64,000 bases of DNA. Origin: Parietaria judaica (Eukaryota > Streptophyta > Magnoliopsida > Rosales > Urticaceae). The DNA lies in assembly GCA_954871525.1 (NCBI GenBank), contig OX940862.1:47370732-47434731 (forward strand), in the 5' to 3' direction. This document shows, piece after piece, positions 29,777 to 39,961 of this stretch. Both the position numbers and the translations under genes were made by a program. How positions within the stretch are numbered: position 1 is the first letter of the stretch; each line of letters starts with the position of its first letter. A model generated the notes under the pieces. It had not been told where the DNA came from. It saw only the letters and a program-made list of their open reading frames with translations, and did not search any database.

Positions 29777-32170
29777 TAACCCATCCTTGCGGCTTTCGAG
29801 AGCCTTCTCGGGCCTCTTCCCGCTGCTTGCCGCTCGATGATGCATCATATAGCAGATGCGGTAGGCTTCTCGGCAGCCTTGGAGCTCATCGATCGTTCCC
29901 TCATCCTTTCCGGGGAACTTGATGCACTGATGGTAGGTGGAGGGTACGGCCCTCATCGCGTGAATCCATGGCCTCCCGAGGATCACGTTGAAATGCGATT
30001 CCACGTCGAGGACCATGAACTCGGTCATCCTCCTCACACTCCCGGCGTATACGGCTAGCTGGACCGTTCCTAGTGAGGTGGTGACGTCGCCGTTGAATCC
30101 TGACACCTTCCGGGGTCGGCCTCCGATGGCGAGGTCGTCGATCTTCATGCGAAGAAGGCACTCGTGGGTGATCATGTCCACGGAGCTGCCGTTGTCGACG
30201 AGAACGCGCGCTATGTCGTACCCCCCGATGTTGAGCTCGAGCACCAGGGCGTCGTCGTGCGAATCCGCGCAGTTATCGTCTTCGACGAACTCGATCGTCG
30301 CTCCCGCCGTCTCCCGCGCCAAGTCTCCTCGGCTATGCTCTCGCCCCCGCCTCTGGTAGGCCTTGATGCTGTTAACCGTGTCGTCGCAGAATCGTGATCC
30401 ACCCATGATCACGTCGATCCTCGGTCTGCTCGCCGGGCGGGCGGCCTCCACGCGGGCCGATGGCTCCGCTTCGATCGCGAAACTTCGCTTCTGCGTGCTC
30501 TGCCCTCCTCCGGAGCTCTGAGGCGGAGCCGCCTGCTGGTTGGGGAAGGCCCTGTTTTCGTTGTTCCAGGGTCGCGCCTGCTCTCGCGTGGCTTCCCCGT
30601 AGTCTCCTCGTTCGATCCCCTTCTGGATGAACCTCTTGTACGCTGCGCAATCCTCGGACGAATGGCCCCAGTAACCGTGGAACGAACAAAATTTGTTCAT
30701 GTCCCTCGGCCACGGAGTCCTTTCGTAACCTCCTCGGCCGCCTGAGCGTCCTCTACGGCCGCCGCTGAAACTTCCTCTTCCTCCGGAGAACCCGCCGCGT
30801 CCCCCGGAGTATCCTTGCTGGCCTCCGTCGGCCTCTCCTCGGGAGTATCCTCCCTGCTGGCCCTGGGGCCTGCTGTCGTGATAGTCCGCCCGCGGCTGAT
30901 TCTCGCGGGCGGTGTTGTCGCTTCGCTTCTCGTTTACCTGGTAGACTTTGTGTCTCGGAGCCTCTGGGGCGCGTCGCTCGTTCTGTGCTCCTCGATCTTC
31001 TCTCCTTGCTCTTGACGACGAGCCGTCTCGCCCGTCCCTGCTCTTCTCGGACTTGGCCTTGGCCTCGCCCCTATCGTCGCTCTTTTTCTTGCCGAGGATG
31101 TTCTCCTCGATGTTCATGTCGATCGTCGCTCGGTGGAGTGCGTCCTCTATCGTCAGCGGCACTGTCCTCGTGATCTCTTTGCAGAAATCGGAAGTGCAGT
31201 GCAGGCCGTGCCTCAGGGCTTGGACGGCGACAGCGTCTTCGAGATTCGGCACCCGAATCATCACTCCCTTGAACCGCTCCACGTACTGGCGCAGCGTCTC
31301 GTCCTTCCCCTGCTTGAGATCAAACAGAGATGCTAGCGTCGCCTCGCTCTGGGCGTGGATGGAATAATGCTTCAGGAACATGGCGACGAGCTGGTCGGAG
31401 TTGTCGATAATCCCTGGCGCAAGCCGCGCGAACCAGTCGCTGGCTGGGCCCTGCAAATGGTAAATAAAAAGGCGACAAAGGATAGCCTCCCTTCTGGTCT
31501 CCTCGCCGACGATATGGTCCGTCGCTATCCTGTAAGATTTCACATGAGTCGTAGGATCGGTCCCTCCCTTGTACGGCGCGAGCTTGATCTTTGGCAGCTC
31601 GTCTACTTCGACTCCTCGGATCCTAGGAGTAAAGGGGGTCACTCTGGCGTCTCTTACCAGCTTGTCGATCTCCGGACCGGCGCTCGTCGCCTGGTGCACT
31701 CGCGATGCCACCTGTCCTATCTTTGCCTCCAGGGCCGCCGCCATGGCCGCCATGGCCCTCATGATTTCTCCGGTAGCGGCTGGGTCGCCCGCCGGGACCA
31801 GCGCTGGCACGCTCAGGGGCGTGCTTGCCGTCGTCGTCGGCTGCGAGGTCGATGCTGGCGTCTGGAACAGGTTCCGGACCAAGAGGTCCCGAGAGGCGTC
31901 GAGCGCCTCATTATTCGCCGCGTCTCTGGTCAGGGCTCCTCCACTCGCTGCGATGGGGGAGTCAGCAGACCTGTTCGCCGCGTTCCTGCCCTCCGCTTGG
32001 GCGAGCAGCTCGGCGAGCTTCCGACTTTCCGCAGCTTGCTCCTCGGCTCTTCTCGTGGCTTCTTCCGCCCTCCGGTCGGCCGCCTCCATCCTCTGCATGA
32101 CCTGGGTCATCTGTCGCCGCATCTCGTCCAGCGCCTCGCTCTGGTCGCTCCGCCCCTCGTCTTGAGGCAT
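29774..32170 (-). CDS. Gag-protease of copy B (798 aa), intact
   Basis: Start at ATG 32170 (MPQDEGRSDQSEALDEMRRQ), 70 bases after the primer-binding site. It has the N-terminal coiled coil, gag core, Gly/Arg-rich RGG-type stretch (GGRGGFSGGRGSFSGGRR), C-x2-H-x4-H-x4-C knuckle and aspartic protease VLVDNGSSVD. It carries the 21-residue alanine/methionine-rich segment (GEIMRAMAAMAA) missing from copy A. No break is seen; this is the one complete gag in the window. Confidence 0.93.
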   Translation of the reverse strand: MPQDEGRSDQSEALDEMRRQMTQVMQRMEAADRRAEEATRRAEEQAAESRKLAELLAQAEGRNAANRSADSPIAASGGALTRDAANNEALDASRDLLVRNLFQTPASTSQPTTTASTPLSVPALVPAGDPAATGEIMRAMAAMAAALEAKIGQVASRVHQATSAGPEIDKLVRDARVTPFTPRIRGVEVDELPKIKLAPYKGGTDPTTHVKSYRIATDHIVGEETRREAILCRLFIYHLQGPASDWFARLAPGIIDNSDQLVAMFLKHYSIHAQSEATLASLFDLKQGKDETLRQYVERFKGVMIRVPNLEDAVAVQALRHGLHCTSDFCKEITRTVPLTIEDALHRATIDMNIEENILGKKKSDDRGEAKAKSEKSRDGRDGSSSRARREDRGAQNERRAPEAPRHKVYQVNEKRSDNTARENQPRADYHDSRPQGQQGGYSRGEADGGQQGYSGGRGGFSGGRGSFSGGRRGRSGGRGGYERTPWPRDMNKFCSFHGYWGHSSEDCAAYKRFIQKGIERGDYGEATREQARPWNNENRAFPNQQAAPPQSSGGGQSTQKRSFAIEAEPSARVEAARPASRPRIDVIMGGSRFCDDTVNSIKAYQRRGREHSRGDLARETAGATIEFVEDDNCADSHDDALVLELNIGGYDIARVLVDNGSSVDMITHECLLRMKIDDLAIGGRPRKVSGFNGDVTTSLGTVQLAVYAGSVRRMTEFMVLDVESHFNVILGRPWIHAMRAVPSTYHQCIKFPGKDEGTIDELQGCREAYRICYMMHHRAASSGKRPEKALESRKDGL

Positions 32171-32220
32171 CTTTCGCTTTCCCTCTTCTCGTTCCTGGCT
32201 GTGCGATAGGAAGAAACTAC

Positions 32221-32241
32221 CGCCCCTCGGTGGGCGCCAAA
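32221..32241 (-). promoter_or_regulatory. Primer-binding site of copy B
   Basis: Minus strand TTTGGCGCCCACCGAGGGGCGG follows the 5' LTR end CTCTACA after a 1-2 base spacer. Confidence 0.8.
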
Positions 32242-32242
32242 C

Positions 32243-32966
32243 TGTAGAGGGCGATTCGCACCGCCTTACAGTCACAAAAAGACACTACTCAAACACACGA
32301 ATAAATACGAATGATGGGGTATCTTTGATTGATTTATGATTACAAAGGGGATCGGTCTCTTCCGTTTATAGCTTGGAACAAAGAAGAAGAATGCGATTAA
32401 CTAAGACTGACGCTACCAAGCTGGTGACACGAAGGGATTATCAACACTATGCGATGACTCTATCTTTCTCTCTTCCCTCGATAATTGCCAGCCCCCCTCA
32501 ACTGGGAGCTCTTCCTCTATTTATAGCCCCGCTGGGACCTTCTTGGCTCGAATCCCCTGGATGATCTTCAGATGGTCCCCCCATGGAATATCCTGTGGTC
32601 CTCTTCTCTGACATTCTTGACGCCTGCCAAAGGGGCTTGTTTCCACTAACGTTGTCCCCTCTGACACATCCCGCGCGCGCTACCCTGCAGTGGTCCCCTC
32701 GGACCGTACCTTCTTGTCGTATCCTATGTCGAAGCCCTAGACCTCAATGGGCTTGAGGCCCATCCTCGGTCATCGCTCTCCCCGATGGGCCGCGAGCCCA
32801 TTGCGATATGACCATCTTCGAGGAGCCCAGGCTCCTCTCCTGGCCACTAACCTCCATCAGTGGGCCGAAAGCCCATCGCCATTGCGCCCAACCCGACCCT
32901 CGTCGTTTCATAGGAAAACGACAAGTGTAAAGTTAGGAATGGATTTAACCAAATCCGACCTTAACA
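32243..32966 (-). repeat. 5' LTR of copy B (724 bp)
   Basis: Same length and, by eye, three substitutions relative to the 3' LTR (at the positions matching 20115, 20347 and 20474). TATA box on the minus strand at about 32517-32526. Followed on the right by TSD GTAAT (32967-32971). Confidence 0.95.
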
Positions 32967-32971
32967 GTAAT

Positions 32972-33364
32972 ATTTAAATTTTACTTCAAATAAATTATGA
33001 ACTTCGTAAGTTTATATATAATAACAGATGATTAATATCACATAGATAACGAGAATATATACGATTGTGTTAACCACGTGCATATTACATTAAGAGTTAT
33101 AAAGTTATTGCCGGATTTTTGTAAAATGAAAAGGGTTTTGTAAAGTTCGTACCGAGGTAATGAATTTCTAGGAATACCGTGAGATTACCGATGGAGCCCG
33201 AGGATTCTTAAAAAAAAATAGTGTATTGAGATTCAAAAAACATACTATTACAAGCACTAATGAGAGTGAGAGACCATAAGAGTCAATCCACAGTCAAATC
33301 CAGAGTCAAATCCAGTCATTCTTCCTCAACCATAAGAGTGAGAGACCCTCTTACTTCTATCCTA
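32972..33364. other. AT-rich spacer upstream of the MATE fragment
   Basis: No gene or RNA recognised. A short imperfect direct repeat ('agagtgagagacc' with flanking bases) occurs at 33263 and 33338, just before the MATE start. Confidence 0.5.
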
Positions 33365-33774
33365 ATGAACTCTCAAGAAAACCACGCCACGTCAGCATCA
33401 CAACACCCCGGAAAATGGCGAGCCAGCTACACGGCAGAGACGCTCTCGGAGCTCAAAACTCAACGAGGAATCGCCCTTCCATTAGCGGCGATGAACCAGA
33501 CATGGTTCCTCAAGGTGACAATCACGACTGCTTTTCTCGGCCGGCTCGGCGATCTCTCACTCGCCGGAGGAGCGCTCGGTTTCACCTTTGCAAATGTCAC
33601 CGGATTTTCGGTCCTCAACGGGCTTTGTGCTGCCATGGAGCCTATTTGCGGTCAAGCCTTCGGAGCCAAGAACTTCAAGCTCCTCCACAAAACCCTATTC
33701 ATGGCGACTTCTATGTTACTACTCGCGATCAATCCCAACAAAACCGAGGTAGAGTGCCGAGTCACCAACCTGTC
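33365..33774 (+). pseudogene. MATE family transporter (DETOXIFICATION type), 3'-truncated
   Basis: From the ATG at 33365 the frame encodes a hydrophilic N-terminus, then LSELKTQRGIALPLAAMNQT, a first membrane segment, AFLGRLGDLSLAGGALGFTF, FANVTGFSVLNGLCAAMEP and CGQAFGAKNFKLLHKTLFMA. These are the conserved TM1-TM3 features of plant MATE antiporters, which move organic cations or hormones against protons. After SMLLLA (about 33727) similarity stops and an unrelated tail runs to a stop. Families of this kind are about 480-550 residues with 12 membrane segments, so about three quarters is missing. An upstream ATG at 33260 is in frame but adds low-complexity sequence. Confidence 0.85.
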
Positions 33775-33899
33775 ATAAGAAGCCCGAAATGAGTAATTGT
33801 AGAAGATTCCTTCTTTTCTAGAAGGTTCTCATGAATCCAGTGTTTTGACATTTTTAAAACTGGAACCGGAATCTCGGTTTTCCAGAGCTAAAAAAGAGC

Positions 33900-33933
<34 letters not shown>

Positions 33934-34140
33934 ATCGAAATTTGGGAATTTTAAGAAACAGTTCTTTTTTTTCTTCTTTTTATAAATAAAAAAGCGTAAT
34001 AAAACTAGTACAGTAAAAAATTGATTTTTTGATTTCTGGTTTCCGGTCTTAAATCCGATTTTTGGTGCAAAACTTTCACCTACTATGTATGAAATTGAGA
34101 ATGAAGTTCGCAAAATAGTTAATTTTAGGTGTAAAAAGAG
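33775..34140. other. AT-rich repeat-like DNA between two truncated genes
   Basis: Contains an (AT)n run at 33904-33930, an 'aactggaaccggaatctcggtt' type repeat and the 'gcaaaactttcacctac' end phrase that resembles the repeat near 59845. No coding sequence of either flanking gene is seen. Confidence 0.5.
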
Positions 34141-34147
34141 AACTTAC

Positions 34148-36199
34148 TGAAGGATACGACTTGAGCATTGAAGAGATCGCAATATACACAAAAGCCAGAA
34201 AGCAATGACGGTGATTCAGCCGAATGGCCTGTGGTATTATCATAAACAATATGTTCACATGGAAAACTATCAGAAAGAAATTTCTGAACAAATCGAAAAC
34301 TTCTGCAAAGAAATACCTGCATAAAAACCACATGGTGAAATTGTAATCCCACGTCGAAATAGTAACGTATCTGGGCAATAAAGGCTTACCATAATACACC
34401 TATGTTTGGAGATAAATCGGGTACTGTTGGGATAAATCCATATGTCCTGAAAATTTTGAGATGCTATTATAAAGTATTTGAAATCAATTATGGTAGAATT
34501 AATTTCCGTATTTGATCCACTTATACCTTTTAAACATTTCACGAAGCCCACCATACTGTTTAACACAGAGAGCACAAAGAACCAACACGTAGATCGACCA
34601 GAAAGTTGACCAAACCAAGAATTGAATTGTCCGTCTCCAAGAGAAAACCAGCAGTGATTCTTGCTTCAATGTTTTATGATTTTTTTCACTTGAAGGGTTA
34701 TCTTCGTTTTTCTGGTCTTTCATTTGCGCGAATAGTTTTCTTGGATGAGTTTTTGTACCATATCAGAATCACCTGGGGTAAAATTAGAATTATTTATCAC
34801 TATACGGATGATGAGACATACATAAAATAAAATACTCAAGAACAAACTTAAGGATTACTAGATAAGGACAATTAAAAGAAAACAAAAAAGACATACCGGA
34901 ATGACTAGAATGACCGGATAAAGGGAAAGATGTGAAGACATGACCCATCCAAAAGCTGCTAATGGAACTTTGCCTGTTGAAAATAATAATAGACGAGCAT
35001 TAGAAATTTTCTTGACAAACATTATAAAAATACAACATAAATCTAAGGCTATGCCTATATATGTAATTATGTTGATAAGAAGTTCCGGACGAATATTGAA
35101 AGTCTTAAAAAAAAGAGACCAATATCGAATCACTAATTTATAAAATATTAGCTTCTTACGTGTACACGCGCCATAGAGAGACAATATTACAGCAATAGGC
35201 GAAGTCGACAAACCCACACACGCAACGATCGTAAAAGGATTCCACAGATAGATAAGAGCAGCAATGTCTTGTGAAGGCAAGTTCGCTGAAACCAACACAT
35301 GAACACGTAATCTTTATTAGTTTTCTAACCAAAGAATTATCGAATTCATATATAATTAAACAATCTCTCTCCCATACTTTATATGCTCGAACTATCATGA
35401 AAAGATCACTTATTTCTATTACCGGAGCCTTTCAATAGGGAATCGAGACAGAGCGATCTCAACCGATGATTATAACAAATCCGGAGACTCTTTCCGATAC
35501 TACGAATAAGCAATGCGCTCACAAAATCTGCAATCACAAACACCAAACTGAACCCAAACATACATTAACATTGATTTCATGATAATCTCACGAAAAAGAT
35601 CAATTTTTCATCAAGCTTACCTGCATAAAATATGACCTGAAAGTCCTTCCATTCTGTATCCAACAGATAAAGATCAGATTTTTCAATCAACCAAAAACAC
35701 GAAAAATCACTGAAATTACTACACTAATAGTCTTCATGATTCATCGGAAGCTCAATCCGTACCTGTTGATTGTGAGTGGACCAAGAACTGAGAGCAACAA
35801 AGGAGAGCCATGGTACATGGATCCTGCAAATTCAAATGCATTTTCTCAGATCCCAAACACGAAGATCACAGCAAATTGATACGACGAAGAATCAGTTTGA
35901 AAACCTGCATAAGGAGACAGCGACGATTGCTTCAACCAGTATCCCTCAGCCACTGCAATAAACATGACCTAACCATGAATTTTTCAACCTTAAGAGCGAG
36001 AGCGAGAGAGAGAGAGAGAGTTACGGCGACGAAGACTGCTAAGAGGCGTGGAGACTTCGGGGCGAGAAGAGAGGTTGAGATTCCTGGAGAAGAAGATGAG
36101 AATCAGCCTGAAAGCAAGCGAAGCGAAAAGCCATCTCCAGAAGCTTTTCGTCGCATCGCCTTCTTCTGATTGGTCTTCGTTCTTCTTCTTCGCCGCCAT
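34148..36199 (-). pseudogene. PIG-U-like GPI transamidase subunit, 3'-truncated
   Basis: Ten exons can be read on the minus strand: 36199-36025 (MAAKKKNEDQSEEG...SLRR), 35952-35905 (AEGYWLKQSSLSPYA), 35823-35763 (SMYHGSPLLLSVLGPLTIN), 35653-35621, 35547-35423 (LVFVIADFVSALLIRSIG), 35285-35160 (DIAALIYLWNPFTIVACVG), 34973-34897 (AAFGWVMSSHLSLYPVILV), 34772-34527 (FSWRRTIQFLVW), 34446-34390, 34316-34148 (FFAEVFDLFRNFFLIVFH). All have GT-AG borders. PIG-U is a multi-pass ER subunit of the complex that attaches GPI anchors. Exon 8 joins exon 7 one base out of phase, and the last exons (after MLKSYPS) are absent before the MATE fragment, so I call it a pseudogene or partial gene. Confidence 0.85.
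35993..36021. repeat. (GA)n microsatellite in PIG-U intron 1
   Basis: gagcgagagcgagagagagagagagag on the plus strand, directly next to the donor of exon 1. Confidence 0.8.
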
Positions 36200-36309
36200 T
36201 TCTTGGAGAGATTCAGCAGTGTTTGCAGAGAGATGCCAAAAATGGCGATTTACAGTGTGGAGGTGGAAGATGAAGATTCTTCGACTATCAGCTTCAAAGA
36301 ACTGATTTT

Positions 36310-37081
36310 TTTTTCTTTCTTCAATTTTCTGTAAGAAGGCAAAATCTATTAAAAAAAATAAACTATTTTAATTGTCTCTCCCTTTAGATTAATTGGATTT
36401 TAAGATTTAATACATTGAGCTCCTTGATAAAAGAAAAAATTACAAACTAATTTACGTGTCGTTTCTAATAGCTGTCGTTTGCTATTTATATGTCTATCGT
36501 TTTTCAGTGTCGTTTTCTACTTCTAAAGTCGTACTGCGTGTTTTAAATATGTTATCATTTTGGTATATTATGTCGTTGTCAGTGGTTACTGTTTTTGTCT
36601 CGTTCATTTTGGTAATAGGAAATTTTATGTTCGTCCGGGTAAATATGAATTATTATTTTTTATTATTTATGTGTATTTGTATATTGTTTCGATTAGTTAT
36701 CATTAGTGTACAGATATTTTGGTAATTACGATTAATATATTGTTAAGAATTAACTCAATACGAGGAGCTAAAAATAGCCTAATATATTCAAGAGAGTGGT
36801 ATTGCGTGAGATTAACTCTATGTTGTTTATTTAGACGCTTTTAACATCGAAATTATTTTTTTGTTCTTTGGGATCAATAGCTTCACGTTGTTAAGGGTTT
36901 CTCTTCTTTTATATATTTTATTGTATACAGTTACCATTGGGGGGCTGTATATGATCTTTCTTTCACGCGGAATTAAGCTATTTCTTGTGTTTCTCTACCC
37001 ATATGTTAGATGAATATTTAAGATATCTTTTAAGCATGTGTATTATTTTTTCAACTCCCTTTGCAGGTCCGGATATAAAAC
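36310..37081. other. AT-rich spacer
   Basis: Upstream of PIG-U exon 1 and of the KDM5 remnant. An 89-codon plus-strand frame (36456-36725) of mostly hydrophobic residues is judged a chance frame in AT-rich DNA. No upstream JmjN/JmjC exons are found here. Confidence 0.5.
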
Positions 37082-37229
37082 TTAGATTCGGTTCACCGGT
37101 CAAATTTTTTATGAAAATCGGCTATAAATCCGGTTAGAATCTGTCGGTTAAACTGGGTAATAACATTTTTTAAATAATATAATTCTTACTTAAGCAACAT
37201 ATCTCAATAATAACATGTTGACAGTAATA
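37082..37229. repeat. 148-bp dispersed repeat, copy 1 (left of KDM5 remnant)
   Basis: From 'ttagattcggttcaccggtc' to 'gttgacagtaat'. A second copy in the same direction with few differences is at 56549-56695, near the other end of the KDM5 remnant. Confidence 0.85.
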
Positions 37230-37659
37230 CAAACAAACTCATTAAAGCTAATCTGCACGCTACAAACTCAGCTATCAAAATAAAATTTGCTGAATAACAC
37301 AAAGTGAATGGTTAATCAAATTACCGGCGGAGAGAGATGAAGTGTGTGCGCTTCGAGTACTTTCTTGCTTCAATCTGTTAACCTGAACTGTTTGACTTTT
37401 ACCATATTATATTAGTGCTAATATGTAATTAGTAATTTAATAACACTATGGTTATCTTCCTTATTTTAAAGGGATTAGTTTAAAAATTAAATTATTTGTG
37501 TCTTTACAAGAATATGAGTGTTACATAATACAAACATGGTGGATCATTTATCAAGTATCAATAGAGATTTTAAAAAGTATTTGATATAGGCCAGTCTATT
37601 TTATGTCTATGATGTCATATATGCTGAGATAACTTACATGGCTTATTATGGTTTAAAGG

Positions 37660-38466
37660 GGAGAGCCAAAATGCTGGTACAGTGTCCCGGGTAGCGCGGC
37701 CGATGCTTTTGAGAAGGTAAATATAGCTTTAGTATGAATTTTTCTAGTTTTTTTTTTTTTTTCTTTCACTTTCCTAAGAAGTTATTCTTCCATGCTCTCA
37801 TCATACCTGTCGATTTTGTATCCCGATTAAGCATTTAGCTTGAGGAAAGGACATATTTGTTTGATTGCAAAGTTTCCTTTGAGGTGTTAGTATATATCTG
37901 TTCCTATGAACGGTGTTAGTATATATCTGTTCCTATGAACTTGTGTGATGATGTTTTTAAATGCATTTTTTTTCCATTTAATTTCGTAAGACGACTAATA
38001 TTAATGTATGTACATTTTTTTCTAGGTGATGCGCAATTGTCTTCCGGACCTATTTGATGCGGAACCAGATTTGCTCTTTCAACTTGTTACAATGTTGAAT
38101 CCATCTGTTCCGCAAGAAAATGAAGTTCCAGTCTACAGTGTACTGCAGGTATTATGGATATGAATTGTAGGGAATTTAACCTTTTTTTTTTTCTTTTCAA
38201 ATTTCTAGTGTAAAATTCTTAGGATTTGCATGCAAAATTGAGCTCTTCAGTTTTTGAGATATTGTCGGGGAAAGGAAACGGGAGGAGACTTTTATTTATT
38301 CGAGTTTTCGAGTGGGCTATAGTTGTAGCTTATTTTGCCCGGACATTAAAATATTATCGCTGTGGTGACCCAAGACGATTCTCTCATGCTTTGTTTGTTC
38401 TCTACTAGGAGCCTGGGAATTTTGTGATCACTTTCCCCAGATCTTACCATGGAGGCTTCAATCTAG
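37660..38466 (+). pseudogene. KDM5/JMJ17-like histone demethylase remnant, JmjC exons
   Basis: Exons at 37660-37716 (GEPKCWYSVPGSAADAFEK), 38026-38148 (VMRNCLPDLFDAEPDLLFQL, then ENEVPVYSVLQ) and 38409-38466 (EPGNFVITFPRSYHGGFNL), with GT-AG borders and consistent phases. FPRSYHGGFN carries the JmjC histidine and substrate-pocket residues of KDM5-type H3K4 demethylases; plants have one such gene, JMJ17. The first half of the JmjC domain (with the HxE iron ligands), JmjN and everything before are missing: the upstream 1.3 kb has no such exon. The next exon is at 50788, beyond copy C. Confidence 0.88.
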
Positions 38467-38490
38467 GTATGTAGACATATATATATATAT

Positions 38491-38575
38491 TGTAGAGGGC
38501 GATTCGCACCGCCTTACAGTCACAAAAATACACTATTCAAACACACGAATAACACGAATGATGGGGTATCTTTAC
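38491..38575. repeat. 85-bp tandem duplication of the LTR end, copy C
   Basis: 38491-38575 repeats 38576-38660 almost exactly (tgtagagggcgattcgcacc ... ggggtatcttta), ending with one extra base. Neither of the other copies has it. Confidence 0.9.
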
Positions 38576-39296
38576 TGTAGAGGGCGATTCGCACCGCCTT
38601 ACAGTCACAAAAATACACTATTCAAACACACGAATAACACGAATGATGGGGTATCTTTGATTGATTATGATTACAAAGGGGATCGGTCTCTTCCGTTTAT
38701 AGCTTGGAACCTCGAAGAAGAATGCGATTAAACTAAGATTAACAATATCGAATGGGTTACACAAAGGCTCTCTCAATACTATGCGATGACCCTGTTTCTC
38801 TCCTTTCTCTCGATCTCGACCAACCCCTTCAAATGGGAGCTCCCTCTCTATTTATAGCGACGCTCGGATCCCTTTGGCTCGAATCCCCTGGATGATCTCC
38901 CAGTGGTCCCCCCTTCAAATATTCTGTGGTCCTCCTCTCTGACATCCTCGGCGGCTGCCAAAGGAGCTCGTCTCCACTAACGTTGTCCCCCTGCCATGTC
39001 CTGAGCGCACTGCCCAGCAGTGGTCCCCTCAGTCCGTACGTCCTTGTCGCATCCTAGGTAGAAGCCCTAGACCTTAATGGGCTTGAGGCCCCTCCCCGGT
39101 CATCGCTTCCCCCGATGGGCCGTGGGCCCGTTGCAATCTGACCAACCTCGAGGAGCACGAGCCCCCCTCTCGGTCACTACTCTCCATCCATGGGCCGAGG
39201 GCCCATCGCCATTGTGCCCAACCCGATCCTCGTCGTTTCATGGGAAAACGACAAGTGTAAAGTTGGGAGTGGATTTGACCAAATCCGACCTTAATA
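38576..39296 (-). repeat. 3' LTR of copy C (721 bp)
   Basis: Minus strand from TATTAAGG (39296; the expected terminal TG is TA here) to CTCTACA (38576). TATA box on the minus strand near 38847. Paired TGGGC/GCCCA motifs are kept (near 39078, 39114 and 39191). Confidence 0.9.
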
Positions 39297-39330
39297 GTCA
39301 GTCCCCCATTTTGCCAAGTGTGAGCACTTG
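39297..39330 (-). promoter_or_regulatory. Polypurine tract and hairpin of copy C
   Basis: Minus strand AAAATGGGGGACTGAC next to the LTR, preceded by CCAAGTG-CTCA-CACTTGG (7-bp stem), matching copy B in place and form. Confidence 0.72.
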
Positions 39331-39961
39331 GGAAAATGTAAGAGGAAGAAACTCCGCGCGATGATCCTCATCGAGCGACAAGATCACCCCCCTGAGGGTC
39401 ACCGATCACCGACGAACTCCTCGCGATGAGAAAATGCATGGGAGACCTGCCGCGCGACGGGACCGAGCTTCCGAGGACCTCCGCTCGACGACAGTACCCT
39501 CGCGATGAGAATACGCATAAGAAACCCGCCGCGCAATGGCTATCGTCGGGCGACGGGGCCAAACCTCCACAGACCTCCGCTCGACGACAGCACCCTCGCG
39601 ATGAGAGATCGACTCCCCGAGTCGACGTGTCGGCGTCCTGTCACCCCGCATGCAGCGACGCCTCGAATCCCACCCGCATTTAATGCGGGGTTCCCCAGGC
39701 ACTCGAGTACCTGCTTTATGGGATTCCCAACGGCTCCTTCATCTCGACCGTCGACAACCCGCACACGCTTCCATCCTGAGCCGTCCGATCGAATCGCGCC
39801 CCTCCGCCTTCTTCCATCCCCTTCCTTATACTCAAAATTCCTCTCTTTTTTTTTCTTTCTTCTTTCATTCGCTCTCAAACTTCTCATTCGCACTTCTTCA
39901 CTCTCTCGACGCTCATGTCCTCTCCCTGTCCGTCTCTCTCTCTCTCAGCTTTCTTCCGAAC

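Larger units (their letters stand above)
19990..32966 (-). mobile_element. Ty3/gypsy Tat-lineage element, copy B, full length (12,977 bp)
   Basis: Minus orientation: 5' LTR at 32243-32966, gag at 32170-29774, pol to 26288, 43-bp repeats, antisense gene (plus strand here), polypurine tract, 3' LTR at 19990-20713. The LTRs are both 724 bp and I count three differences, so insertion was recent. TSD GTAAT. Two nonsense codons are the obvious defects: TGA in pol (27305-27307) and TGA in the antisense ORF (22338-22340). Gag is open. Confidence 0.96.

Noticed and set aside
36456..36725. 89-aa hydrophobic ORF
   Set aside because: AT-rich spacer, poor start context, composition expected by chance, no family recognised.
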